From Agromyces rhizosphaerae (lineage in GTDB: Bacteria > Actinomycetota > Actinomycetes > Actinomycetales > Microbacteriaceae): DNA of 64,000 nt. Positions 24,635 through 32,932 of the stretch are shown one piece after another. The DNA is taken from NCBI RefSeq assembly GCF_027925245.1, contig NZ_BSDP01000001.1:3348001-3412000 (forward strand), given 5' to 3'. A program made the position numbers and the translations under genes. Each line of letters starts with the position of its first letter. Positions within the stretch are counted from its first letter, which is position 1. The notes below the pieces were generated by a model. That model was given only the letters and a program-made list of their open reading frames with translations, did not search any database and was not told the DNA's origin.

Positions 24635-25315
24635 GTGAACCAAGCCCTTCCCGCCGCGGTCCTCTGGGACATGGACGGCACCCTCGTCGACACGGAGCCG
24701 TACTGGATCCGTGCCGAGACCGCGCTCGTCGAGTCGTACGGCGGCACCTGGACCCACGAGGACGGGCTCCAGCTCGTCGGCAGCGGGCTGTGGGACTCCG
24801 CACGCATCCTGCAGCGCTACGGGGTGGACCTGCCCGCCGACCGGATCGTGCACGGGCTGACCGACGAGGTCCGCGCCCTGCTCGCGACCGAGGGCGTGCC
24901 CTGGCAGCCGGGTGCGCGCGAGCTGCTCCAGGCCGTGCGCGAGCGGGGCATCCGCACCGCCCTCGTCACGATGTCGATCCGCTCCATGGCCGACGACGTC
25001 GTCGCGGCCATGGGATTCGAGGCGTTCGACGCGGTGGTCTCCGGTGACGAGGTCGAGCACCCGAAGCCGCATCCCGATCCGTACCTCCGCGGCGCAGAGC
25101 TGCTCGAGGTGCCGATCGGCCGATGCCTCGCGATCGAGGACTCGCCGACCGGGCTCGCCTCGGCCATGGGCGCGGGCGCGGTGACGCTCGGCGTGCCGCA
25201 CATCCTGCCGCTCGACGACGCGCCCGCCGACGCGCGCTGGGCGAGCCTCGACGGCCGCACGGTCGACGACCTCGCCGCGGTGTTCGCCGCGGCGCGCACG
25301 GGGGAGCACGCATGA
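24635..25315 (+). CDS. HAD-superfamily phosphatase, beta-phosphoglucomutase-like
   Basis: A 226-residue HAD hydrolase with a helical cap after motif I. Motif I is DMDGTLVD (nucleophile Asp12, acid Asp14), motif II is LVTMS, motif III Lys is in HPKPHPDPYL, and motif IV is IEDSPTG. The substrate is probably a small phosphorylated metabolite. Its stop overlaps the trmI ATG (ATGA), a conserved actinobacterial pairing, so both are made from one transcript. Confidence 0.9.
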   Translation: MNQALPAAVLWDMDGTLVDTEPYWIRAETALVESYGGTWTHEDGLQLVGSGLWDSARILQRYGVDLPADRIVHGLTDEVRALLATEGVPWQPGARELLQAVRERGIRTALVTMSIRSMADDVVAAMGFEAFDAVVSGDEVEHPKPHPDPYLRGAELLEVPIGRCLAIEDSPTGLASAMGAGAVTLGVPHILPLDDAPADARWASLDGRTVDDLAAVFAAARTGEHA

Positions 25316-26313
25316 CCGTCGCATCCGCCCCGCAGCCCAGCGGGCCCTTCACCGTGGGCGACCGGGTGCAACTGACCGGCCCCAAGGGCCGCCTGCACAC
25401 GATCACGCTCGAGCCCGGCAAGGTGTTCCACTCGCACAAGGGCGGCATCGCCCACGACGACCTGATCGGGCTGCCCGACGGCTCGGTCGTCGTCAACCAG
25501 GCCGGCATCGAGTACCTGGCGCTGCGCCCGCTGCTCGCCGACTTCGTCATGTCGATGCCGCGCGGCGCCGCGATCGTCTACCCGAAGGACGCCGCGCAGA
25601 TCCTCGCGCAGGCCGACATCTTCCCCGGGGCGAGCGTGGTCGAGGCCGGCGTCGGCTCGGGCGCGCTGTCGCTCTGGCTGCTGCGCGCCATCGGCGCGGG
25701 CGGGCGACTCATGTCGTTCGAGCGCCGCGAGGAGTTCGCCGACGTCGCGCGCGGCAACGTGCAGACCTACTTCGGGCACGTGCCCGAGAACTGGAGCATC
25801 ACCGCGGGAGACCTCGCGCACACGCTGCCCGAGGTCGCGCCCGAGGCATCCGTCGACCGCGTCGTGCTCGACATGCTCGCGCCGTGGGAGACCCTCGACG
25901 CCGTCTCGACCGCGCTGAAGCCCGGCGGCGTGCTGCTCTGCTACGTCGCGACCGCAACCCAGCTCTCGCGCGTCGCCGAGGCGATCCGCGCGACCGGCGG
26001 CTACACGAACCCCGCCTCGAGCGAGACCATGGTGCGCGGCTGGCACGTCGAGGGGCTCGCGGTGCGGCCGGACCACCGGATGGTCGCGCACACGGGCTTC
26101 CTGATCACCGCCCGCCGGCTCGCGCCGGGTGTGCTGCTGCCCGACCTGAAGCGCCGCGCCTCGAAGTCCGACTTCAGCGACGAGGACGTCGAGGCGTGGA
26201 CCCCCGGCGCGCTCGGCGAGCGGGTCGTCAGCGACAAGGCGCTGCGCAAGCGCGTGCGCGAGGCGGGCACGGCGGCCGAACTGGCGCAGAGGCGCGGCTC
26301 CGACGACGGGTAG
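25312..26313 (+). CDS. trmI: tRNA (adenine-58-N1)-methyltransferase TrmI
   Basis: A 333-residue Rossmann-fold enzyme that makes m1A58 in the T-loop of tRNAs from S-adenosylmethionine. The N-terminal beta-barrel domain (about 10-75) is followed by the SAM motif EAGVGSGALS (111-120) and the catalytic LDMLAPW (Asp about 187). The last 50 residues are charged. In many actinobacteria the proteasomal ATPase, dop, pup, prcBA and pafA follow; here the FKBP lipoprotein gene comes next. Confidence 0.93.
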   Translation: MTVASAPQPSGPFTVGDRVQLTGPKGRLHTITLEPGKVFHSHKGGIAHDDLIGLPDGSVVVNQAGIEYLALRPLLADFVMSMPRGAAIVYPKDAAQILAQADIFPGASVVEAGVGSGALSLWLLRAIGAGGRLMSFERREEFADVARGNVQTYFGHVPENWSITAGDLAHTLPEVAPEASVDRVVLDMLAPWETLDAVSTALKPGGVLLCYVATATQLSRVAEAIRATGGYTNPASSETMVRGWHVEGLAVRPDHRMVAHTGFLITARRLAPGVLLPDLKRRASKSDFSDEDVEAWTPGALGERVVSDKALRKRVREAGTAAELAQRRGSDDG

Positions 26314-26316
26314 GAT
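26311..26316 (+). promoter_or_regulatory. -10 box TAGGAT upstream of FKBP lipoprotein
   Basis: TAGGAT overlaps the trmI stop and lies 55 bases before the GTG at 26372. Confidence 0.45.
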
Positions 26317-26371
26317 GCTTCCGGCCGCACCCGGCGACCGCCACCCGAACGAGAACACGAATCGAGGACCC

Positions 26372-27313
26372 GTGCGAAGGACTCTCGCCCTCATCGCGAC
26401 CGGAGGCGCCCTGACGCTCGCCCTGACCGGATGCGCCGGGCTGATCCCCGACGAGGACGCCACGGGCCCCGGCCCGGCGACCGACCTGGTCGAGGTCACG
26501 GGATCGTTCGGCACGACGCCGCGCGTGAGCTTCCCGACCCCGGTGATCGCGACCGAGACCGAGTGCGACGTGCTCATCGAGGGCTCCGGCGACACGCTCG
26601 AGCCCGGCCAGAAGGCGCTCGTGAAGCTGTCGGTGTACAACGCGGCGACCGGCGTGACCATCCAGCAGGCGGACCGCAGCGCGGACCCGATCCCCGCGGT
26701 GCTCGACGAGGGCACGCTCCTGCCCGGCCTCTTCGCCGGACTGCAGTGCGCCACCGAGGGGTCGCGCGTGCTGATCGCGGTGCCCCCGGCCGACGGGTTC
26801 GGCGAGCAGGGCAGCGTGCAGCTCGGCATCGCCCCCGACGACACGCTGTTCTTCGTGGTCGACGTCGAACGCACCTACCTGCCGCGTGCGAACGGCGTCG
26901 AGCGCGCCGGCGTCGCCGGCTTCCCGGCCGTCGTGCTCGCACCCGACGGGCGTCCCGGCATCACCGTGCCGAGCGATGACGCCCCGGACGAGACGCAGGT
27001 CGCGGTGCTCAAGCAGGGCCACGGCGAGACCGTCGAGTCGGGCGACTCGGTGACGGTGCACTACACGGGCGTGCTCTGGGACACGAACGAGGTCTTCGAC
27101 TCCAGCTGGCAGTCGGGCAGCCCGGCGTCGTTCACCGTCGGCGACGGCGGCGACGTGATCCCCGGCTTCTCCGAGGCCATCGTCGGCCAGCAGGTCGGCA
27201 GCCAGGTGATCGCGACGATCACCCCCGAGGACGGATACGGCGAGCAGGGCAGCGGCGCGGTGCCGCCGAACGCCACGCTGGTCTTCGTGGTCGACATCCT
27301 GGGGATCGACTGA
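26372..27313 (+). CDS. FKBP-type peptidyl-prolyl isomerase lipoprotein
   Basis: A 313-residue exported lipoprotein: basic start VRRT, hydrophobic segment and lipobox LTGC (Cys21). Residues about 60-180 form a degenerate FKBP-like domain with GFGEQGS. Residues about 215-313 form a canonical FKBP domain with SVTVHYTGVLWDTNEVFDSSW and VIPGFSEAIVGQQVGS. It should catalyse proline isomerisation during folding of secreted proteins. The start GTG has a GAGG site 3 bases ahead; the longer in-frame ATG lies inside the promoter. FKBP genes commonly precede pafBC in Micrococcales. Confidence 0.9.
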   Translation: MRRTLALIATGGALTLALTGCAGLIPDEDATGPGPATDLVEVTGSFGTTPRVSFPTPVIATETECDVLIEGSGDTLEPGQKALVKLSVYNAATGVTIQQADRSADPIPAVLDEGTLLPGLFAGLQCATEGSRVLIAVPPADGFGEQGSVQLGIAPDDTLFFVVDVERTYLPRANGVERAGVAGFPAVVLAPDGRPGITVPSDDAPDETQVAVLKQGHGETVESGDSVTVHYTGVLWDTNEVFDSSWQSGSPASFTVGDGGDVIPGFSEAIVGQQVGSQVIATITPEDGYGEQGSGAVPPNATLVFVVDILGID

Positions 27314-27331
27314 CCCGAGCCCGCGCGTCGG

Positions 27332-27337
27332 TATGAT
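27332..27337 (+). promoter_or_regulatory. -10 box TATGAT, leaderless start of pafB
   Basis: TATGAT is followed by 7 bases and GTG 27345. Confidence 0.6.
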
Positions 27338-27344
27338 CGCTGCT

Positions 27345-28358
27345 GTGCCGTCGTCAGCCCCGTCGAACAAGGACCGCGTGTCCGTCGAGGAACGGCTGTT
27401 CAGCCTCGTGCTGGCGCTGCTCGCGACCGAGTCCGGACTGACGAAGTCGGAGATCCTGTCGACGGTGCAGGGCTACCGCCAGCGCTACGACCGGGTCGGT
27501 GCGAACCAGGCCCTCGAGCGGCAGTTCGAGCGCGACAAGGACGACGTCCGCGACCTCGGCATCCCGATCGAGACCCTCGAGTCGCCCGATCGCCCGGGCG
27601 ACAACCAGGCGCTGCGGTACCGCATCCCGAAGGGCCTCTACGACCTGCCCGACGACGTCACGTTCACGCCCGAGGAGTCGGCGCTGCTCGCGCTCGCGGC
27701 GACCGTCTGGCGCGAGGGCAGCCTGTCGGGCGAGTCCCGCCGGGCGCTCACGAAGCTCCGCTCGCTCGGCGTCGAGCCGCGCGAGCCGGTCATCGGGTAC
27801 GCCCCGCGCCTGCGCGTGCGCGACTCGGCCTTCGAACCGCTCAGCCAGGCGCTCGACCGACGTCAGGTCGTGCGGTTCGACTACCTCCGGCCCGGCGGCT
27901 CGGCCCCGCGTCGCCGCACGGTCGCCCCGTGGGCCGTCGTGCTGCACGAGGGTCGCTGGCACCTGTACGCCTGGGACCGCGAGCTCGGCGCGCGTCGCAC
28001 CTTCCTGCTCTCGCGCATCGTGGGCGACGTCTCGGTGGTGCCCGGCAGCACGTTCGACGCGCCCGAGCCCGGCATGGCCGAGCAGGCCCTCGCGGAGCTC
28101 GACGCGCTGTGGCGCGACCAGGTCGCCTCCGTCGAGGTCGAGCCGGGCAGCGACGCGGCCGTGCGGCTCGCCCGCCGGCGCGGCGCGACCGCCGACGGCA
28201 CGGGCTACCGCCTGCACTACACCGACGCCGAGATCGTCGCGGACGAGATCGCCGCGTTCGGGCCCGAGGTTCGGGTCACGGCGCCCGACACGCTCGCCGA
28301 CGGGGTGCGGGCGCGCCTCGCACGGGTGGCAGCCGCCCACGCCGAGGAGGACGCCTGA
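27345..28358 (+). CDS. pafB: PafB, WYL-domain DNA-damage regulator subunit
   Basis: A 337-residue regulator with an N-terminal winged helix (about 10-75), a WYL domain (about 145-225, with RQVVRFDYLRPGG and WHLYAWDRE) and a C-terminal extension. PafB and PafC act together as a LexA-independent transcription activator of DNA-repair genes in mycobacteria; single-stranded DNA bound by the WYL domains is the proposed signal. The stop overlaps pafC (TGATG). The leaderless GTG is preferred to the TTG/ATG four codons upstream. Confidence 0.92.
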   Translation: MPSSAPSNKDRVSVEERLFSLVLALLATESGLTKSEILSTVQGYRQRYDRVGANQALERQFERDKDDVRDLGIPIETLESPDRPGDNQALRYRIPKGLYDLPDDVTFTPEESALLALAATVWREGSLSGESRRALTKLRSLGVEPREPVIGYAPRLRVRDSAFEPLSQALDRRQVVRFDYLRPGGSAPRRRTVAPWAVVLHEGRWHLYAWDRELGARRTFLLSRIVGDVSVVPGSTFDAPEPGMAEQALAELDALWRDQVASVEVEPGSDAAVRLARRRGATADGTGYRLHYTDAEIVADEIAAFGPEVRVTAPDTLADGVRARLARVAAAHAEEDA

Positions 28359-29353
28359 TGGCCAAGCCACCGCCGCTCAAGGCGCAGGACAAGCTGGCGT
28401 TCCTGCTCTCGCTCGTGCCCTACCTGCTCGACCACGGCCGCGTGAGCGTCGCCGAGGCGGCCGAGCACTTCGCCGTCGACGAGGAGGCGATCCGCCAGGC
28501 GGTGCGCCTCATCGCGGTGTCCGGCGTGCCCGGCGACACCCACGCCTACCAGCACGGCGACCTCTTCGACATCTCCTGGGACGAGTTCCTCGACCACGAC
28601 CGCATCGTGATCGTGCAGCAGGTCGCGATCGACGACTCGCCGCGCTTCTCGGCCCGCGAGGCGGCGGCGCTCATCGCGGGCCTGCAGTACCTCTCGGCTG
28701 TGCCGGAGAACCTCGATCGGGAGCGCATCGGCTCGCTCATGGCGAAGCTCGCGCGCGGCGCCTCGGCGACGCCGAGCTCGGTCCAGGTGGCGGGGGGCGA
28801 TGCGGATGCCGCGCTCACGCTGGTGCGCGACGCCGTCGGGTCGGAACGGCAGATCGAGTTCGACTACCTGAACGCGCAGGGCGGCCGCGAACGGCGGCGC
28901 GTCGATCCGCTGCGCATCGAGTCGTCGGACGTCGACTGGTACGTGCGCGGCTGGTGCCACCTGCGCGAGGCCGTCCGCACCTTCCGCATCGACCGCATGA
29001 GCGAACTCGTCGTCACCGACGAGCCCATCGCCTTCCGGGCCAGCGACGTGGCGCTGCCGGACCAGCTCTTCCAGGGCAGCGACGACGACCTCGTGATCAC
29101 GGTCGACGTGGCCGTCAGCGCACTGCCGCTGCTCGGCGACTACCTGGTCGACGTCGGCCGGGTCGAGGCGGGCGCCGATCGCGTGCGCGCGTCGATCCGC
29201 GTCGCGCACTTCCACGGGCTCAAGCGGCTCGTCGCGGGCCTGCCCGGACTGATCACCGTGCTGGCGCCCGAGGATGCGAGGCGCGCGGTGCGCGACTGGG
29301 CTGCCGCCGGCCTCGCCCGGTACGACGACGGGAACGATTCGGATACGGTCTGA
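28358..29353 (+). CDS. pafC: PafC, WYL-domain DNA-damage regulator subunit
   Basis: A 331-residue partner of PafB with the same plan: winged helix (about 8-75), WYL domain (QIEFDYLNAQGG, DVDWYVRGWCHLRE, TFRIDRMSEL) and C-terminal extension. It is joined to pafB by a 1-base overlap, so equal amounts are expected. Retention of pafBC without adjacent pupylation genes agrees with a role in transcription, not in the proteasome for which it was first named. Confidence 0.92.
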   Translation: MAKPPPLKAQDKLAFLLSLVPYLLDHGRVSVAEAAEHFAVDEEAIRQAVRLIAVSGVPGDTHAYQHGDLFDISWDEFLDHDRIVIVQQVAIDDSPRFSAREAAALIAGLQYLSAVPENLDRERIGSLMAKLARGASATPSSVQVAGGDADAALTLVRDAVGSERQIEFDYLNAQGGRERRRVDPLRIESSDVDWYVRGWCHLREAVRTFRIDRMSELVVTDEPIAFRASDVALPDQLFQGSDDDLVITVDVAVSALPLLGDYLVDVGRVEAGADRVRASIRVAHFHGLKRLVAGLPGLITVLAPEDARRAVRDWAAAGLARYDDGNDSDTV

Positions 29354-29395
29354 GTCCGGTGACCACACCGGGCTCCTCGCCCGTGCACCGCACGG

Positions 29396-29401
29396 TAGAC
29401 T
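29396..29401 (+). promoter_or_regulatory. -10 box TAGACT upstream of tatA
   Basis: TAGACT lies 35 bases before the tatA ATG, giving a leader of about 30 nucleotides. It separates tatAC from pafBC as a transcription unit. Confidence 0.55.
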
Positions 29402-29436
29402 TGCCGCACACTCCCCGCCGAAAGACGAGAGCCCCT

Positions 29437-29691
29437 ATGTTTGCGAACCTCACCGGATGGCACTTCCTGATCATCCTGGTCGTCATCCTCCTCCTGTTCG
29501 GCGCGCCGCGCCTGCCTGCGCTGGCTCGCAGCCTCGGGCAGTCGATGAAGATCCTCAAGAGCGAGGTCCGCCAGGACGGCGACGACGCCGACGGCACCGA
29601 GGCGAAGGCGAAGAGCGACCAGTCCGGCACCGCCGAGCAGGCCGCCGACGAGTCCGCCACCAAGCGCACCGACTCCGGCACGAGTTCCTGA
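29437..29691 (+). CDS. tatA: Twin-arginine translocase subunit TatA
   Basis: An 84-residue pore-forming subunit of the Tat export system for folded proteins. A single N-terminal membrane helix (about 6-22) ends in FGAPRLPALARSLGQSMK, the usual hinge and amphipathic helix, followed by a charged, disordered tail rich in Asp, Glu, Lys and Ser. Encoded 4 bases before tatC, its partner. No tatB gene is nearby; in actinobacteria tatB is normally elsewhere. Confidence 0.95.
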   Translation: MFANLTGWHFLIILVVILLLFGAPRLPALARSLGQSMKILKSEVRQDGDDADGTEAKAKSDQSGTAEQAADESATKRTDSGTSS

Positions 29692-29695
29692 CCCG

Positions 29696-30490
29696 GTGGC
29701 CGCGAGAGCACCTCGCGGAGCCAACCGCGAGAAGCGCATGTCGCTCGGTGAGCACCTCATCGAGCTTCGCAACCGGCTGTTCAAGTCGGCGATCGCCATC
29801 GTGGTCGGCGCCGTCCTCGGCTGGATCCTGTCCGAATGGGTCTGGGACGCGCTGCGCGAGCCGGTCAACCAGATCGTCGAGTCGCAGTCCCGCGACGCCG
29901 AGATCACCTATCCCACGATCACCGGCGCGTTCGACCTGCGCCTGCAGATCGCGTTCACGCTCGGCATCGTGATCGCGAGCCCGGTGTGGCTGTACCAGGT
30001 GTTCGCGTTCCTGGTGCCCGGGCTGAACAAGAAGGAGCGGCGCTACACGTTCGCCTTCTTCTTCACGGCGATCCCGCTCTTCTTCGCCGGGTGCGCGGCC
30101 GGCTGGTACGTGCTCCCGAACGTGGTCGCCCTCATGACGAGCTTCGTGCCGAGCGACGACGTGAGCTACCTCGATGCGAAGATCTACTTCGACTTCGTGC
30201 TGAAGCTCGTGCTGGCGATCGGCATCGGCTTCGTCGTGCCCGTGTTCCTCGTGCTGCTGAACTTCGTCGGCATCCTGAGCGCGGCGACCCTCATCAAGTC
30301 GTGGCGCATCGCGATCCTCGTGATCGTGCTGTTCACCGCACTGGCGACGCCGGCCGCCGACGTCATCTCGATGTTCATGCTCGCGATCCCGATGATCCTG
30401 CTCTACTTCGTCGCGTGGTTCATCGCATACCTGCATGACAAACGCGCCGCGAAGCGCCTGCGTGAGCTCGAGGAGGGCCTGGCTGCCTAG
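29696..30490 (+). CDS. tatC: Twin-arginine translocase subunit TatC
   Basis: A 264-residue membrane protein with six helices, the receptor for twin-arginine signal peptides. The conserved MSLGEHLIELRNRL stretch at the cytoplasmic N-terminus contains the signal-peptide contact residues. The motif FVPGL-type LVPGLNKKERR and the Glu in the third helix region are as in the family. The GTG start is 4 bases after the tatA stop. The C-terminus is basic. Confidence 0.95.
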   Translation: MAARAPRGANREKRMSLGEHLIELRNRLFKSAIAIVVGAVLGWILSEWVWDALREPVNQIVESQSRDAEITYPTITGAFDLRLQIAFTLGIVIASPVWLYQVFAFLVPGLNKKERRYTFAFFFTAIPLFFAGCAAGWYVLPNVVALMTSFVPSDDVSYLDAKIYFDFVLKLVLAIGIGFVVPVFLVLLNFVGILSAATLIKSWRIAILVIVLFTALATPAADVISMFMLAIPMILLYFVAWFIAYLHDKRAAKRLRELEEGLAA

Positions 30491-30493
30491 GCT
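30488..30493 (+). promoter_or_regulatory. -10 box TAGGCT, leaderless start of helY-like helicase
   Basis: TAGGCT overlaps the tatC stop and is followed by 6 bases and GTG 30500. Confidence 0.5.
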
Positions 30494-30499
30494 GGAGGC

Positions 30500-32932
30500 G
30501 TGATGACCCTGAGCCCCGCCGAGCGGTACGAGCGGTCCCGGCAGCAACGGGCGGGCTCGCGCGTCGCCGAGTTCGCCGGTCGGCTCGGTTTCGACCTCGA
30601 CCCGTTCCAGCGCGCCGCGTGCGCCACCCTCGACGAGGGGCGCAGCGTGCTCGTCGCCGCCCCGACCGGCGCCGGCAAGACGATCGTCGCCGAGTTCGCC
30701 GTGCACCTGGCCATGCTGGACACCCGCGCCAAGGTCTTCTACACGGCGCCGATGAAGGCGCTCAGCAACCAGAAGTTCCAGGAGCTGCAGGCCGTCTACG
30801 GGGCGTCCGAGGTGGGCCTGCTCACGGGCGACACCAACGTCAACTCGAGCGCCCGCATCGTCGTGATGACGACCGAGGTGCTGCGCAACATGCTCTACGC
30901 CGGCTCCCCGCTGCTCGAGGACCTCGCGTTCGTGGTCATGGACGAGGTGCACTACCTGGCCGACCGGTTCCGCGGGGCGGTCTGGGAGGAGGTCATCATC
31001 CACCTCCCCGAGGAGGTGCGGCTCGTCTCGCTCAGCGCCACGGTCTCGAACGCGGAGGAGTTCGGCGACTGGCTGCAGGCCGTGCGCGGCGACACCGACG
31101 TGATCGTCTCCGAGGAGCGACCCGTGCCGCTCGAACAGCACGTGCTGGTGCGCAGCAAGATGCTCGACCTGTTCGACTCGTCGGGCCGCGCGGCGACGCA
31201 CCGCGTGAATCCCGAGCTCGTGCGGCTGGCGCAGGCGGGCGGACGGTCGCTGCAGGGGCGCTCCTCGCGCGGCCGCCGCGGCAGCGACCGGGGCAGGTGG
31301 CACGCGCAGCGCGGCGCGACCGGGCGCCTCGACCGGTCCGAGGTCATCCAGCAGCTGCACGACACCCACCTGCTACCGGCGATCGTCTTCATCTTCTCGC
31401 GCGCGGGATGCGACCAGGCGGTCCGGCAGGTGCTGCGCTCGGGTCTCCGCCTCACGAACGCGTCGGAGCGCGAGGAGATCCGCGAGGTCGTGGAGGAGCG
31501 CTGCCGCACGCTCCGCGACGAGGACCTCGCCGTGCTCGGCTACTACGAGTGGCTCGAGGGGCTGCAGCGGGGCGTCGCCTCGCACCACGCGGGCATGCTG
31601 CCCGCGTTCAAGGAGGTCGTCGAGGACCTCTTCCAGCAGAAGCTGCTGAAGGTCGTCTTCGCGACCGAGACCCTGGCGCTCGGCATCAACATGCCCGCCC
31701 GCACGGTCGTGCTCGAGAAGCTGGAGAAGTTCAACGGCGAGGCGCGCGTGCCGATCACCCCGGGGGAGTACACGCAGCTGACCGGGCGCGCCGGCCGCCG
31801 CGGCATCGACGTCGAGGGGCACAGCGTCATCCAGTGGGCCGACGGGCTCGACCCGCAGGCGGTCGCCTCCCTGGCGTCCCGCCGCAGCTACCCGCTGAAC
31901 TCGAGCTTCCGGCCCACCTACAACATGGCCGTGAACCTCATCGACCGGTTCGGCCGTGAGCGCACGCGCGAGATCCTCGAGTCGTCGTTCGCCCAGTTCC
32001 AGGCCGATCGCGCGGTCGTCGACCTCGCGCGCACGGTGCGCAAGCAGGAGGAATCGCTCGCCGGCTACGCCGAGGCGATGGAGTGCCACCTGGGCGACTT
32101 CGCCGAGTACGCGCGCATCCGGCGCGACATCAGCGACCTCGAGCGGAAGAACTCGCGCGGCGGCTCCTCGCACGCGCAGCGCGAGCAGATCCAGCGCGAG
32201 CTCGGCGACCTGCGCAAGCAGATGCGCCGGCATCCGTGCCACGGCTGCGCCGACCGCGAGGCGCACTCGCGCTGGGCCGAGCGCTGGTGGCGCCTGCACC
32301 GCGAGAACCAGAAGCTCACGGGCCAGATCCGCACCCGAACCGGCGCGATCGGCAAGGTGTTCGACCGTGTCACCGACGTGCTGCTCGAGCTCGACTACGT
32401 GCGGGAGACCGCCGCCGGCGTCGCCCTGACCGCCGCGGGCCGCTCCCTCCGCCGCATCTACGGCGAGCGCGACCTGCTGGTCGCCGAGTCCCTGCGCCGG
32501 GGGCTCTGGCGGCAGCTGGACGCCCCGTCCCTGGCCGCCATCGCCGCGGCGATCGTCTACGAGCCGCGTCGCGACCTCATCGACGCAGACGAGCGGATGC
32601 TCCCGCGCGGCGCCTTCCGCCTCGCGCTCGACCGCACGCGCGACGCGTGGAGCGAGCTCGACGACATCGAGCGCGAGCACCGGCTCTCCGGCAGCGAGCC
32701 GCTCGCGACCGCGCTCTGCACGGCGATGCACGCGTGGACGCGGGGCGACTCGCTCGGCCAGGTGCTCGAGATCGCGGACATGGCCGCGGGCGACTTCGTG
32801 CGCTGGGCCAAGCAGGTGATCGACCTGCTCGACCAGCTCGGCACGGCCGCCGACCCGGAGATCGGCGGCACCGCCCGGCGTGCGATCGACGCCATCCGCC
32901 GGGGCGTCGTCGCCGACGGGACCTTCGCATGA
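30500..32932 (+). CDS. Ski2-like SF2 RNA helicase (HelY family)
   Basis: An 810-residue helicase related to Ski2/Mtr4. Walker A is AAPTGAGKT (53-61), DEVH is at 148-151, motif III is SLSATVSN, and motif VI is QLTGRAGRRG. A basic Ser/Arg/Gly loop (about 248-272) sits between the core domains. A coiled stalk (about 515-615) contains CHGC-type cysteines, and a C-terminal DSHCT-like domain follows. Such actinobacterial HelY proteins are thought to act in RNA processing. It follows tatC by conserved synteny, and its stop overlaps lnt (ATGA). Confidence 0.92.
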   Translation: MMTLSPAERYERSRQQRAGSRVAEFAGRLGFDLDPFQRAACATLDEGRSVLVAAPTGAGKTIVAEFAVHLAMLDTRAKVFYTAPMKALSNQKFQELQAVYGASEVGLLTGDTNVNSSARIVVMTTEVLRNMLYAGSPLLEDLAFVVMDEVHYLADRFRGAVWEEVIIHLPEEVRLVSLSATVSNAEEFGDWLQAVRGDTDVIVSEERPVPLEQHVLVRSKMLDLFDSSGRAATHRVNPELVRLAQAGGRSLQGRSSRGRRGSDRGRWHAQRGATGRLDRSEVIQQLHDTHLLPAIVFIFSRAGCDQAVRQVLRSGLRLTNASEREEIREVVEERCRTLRDEDLAVLGYYEWLEGLQRGVASHHAGMLPAFKEVVEDLFQQKLLKVVFATETLALGINMPARTVVLEKLEKFNGEARVPITPGEYTQLTGRAGRRGIDVEGHSVIQWADGLDPQAVASLASRRSYPLNSSFRPTYNMAVNLIDRFGRERTREILESSFAQFQADRAVVDLARTVRKQEESLAGYAEAMECHLGDFAEYARIRRDISDLERKNSRGGSSHAQREQIQRELGDLRKQMRRHPCHGCADREAHSRWAERWWRLHRENQKLTGQIRTRTGAIGKVFDRVTDVLLELDYVRETAAGVALTAAGRSLRRIYGERDLLVAESLRRGLWRQLDAPSLAAIAAAIVYEPRRDLIDADERMLPRGAFRLALDRTRDAWSELDDIEREHRLSGSEPLATALCTAMHAWTRGDSLGQVLEIADMAAGDFVRWAKQVIDLLDQLGTAADPEIGGTARRAIDAIRRGVVADGTFA

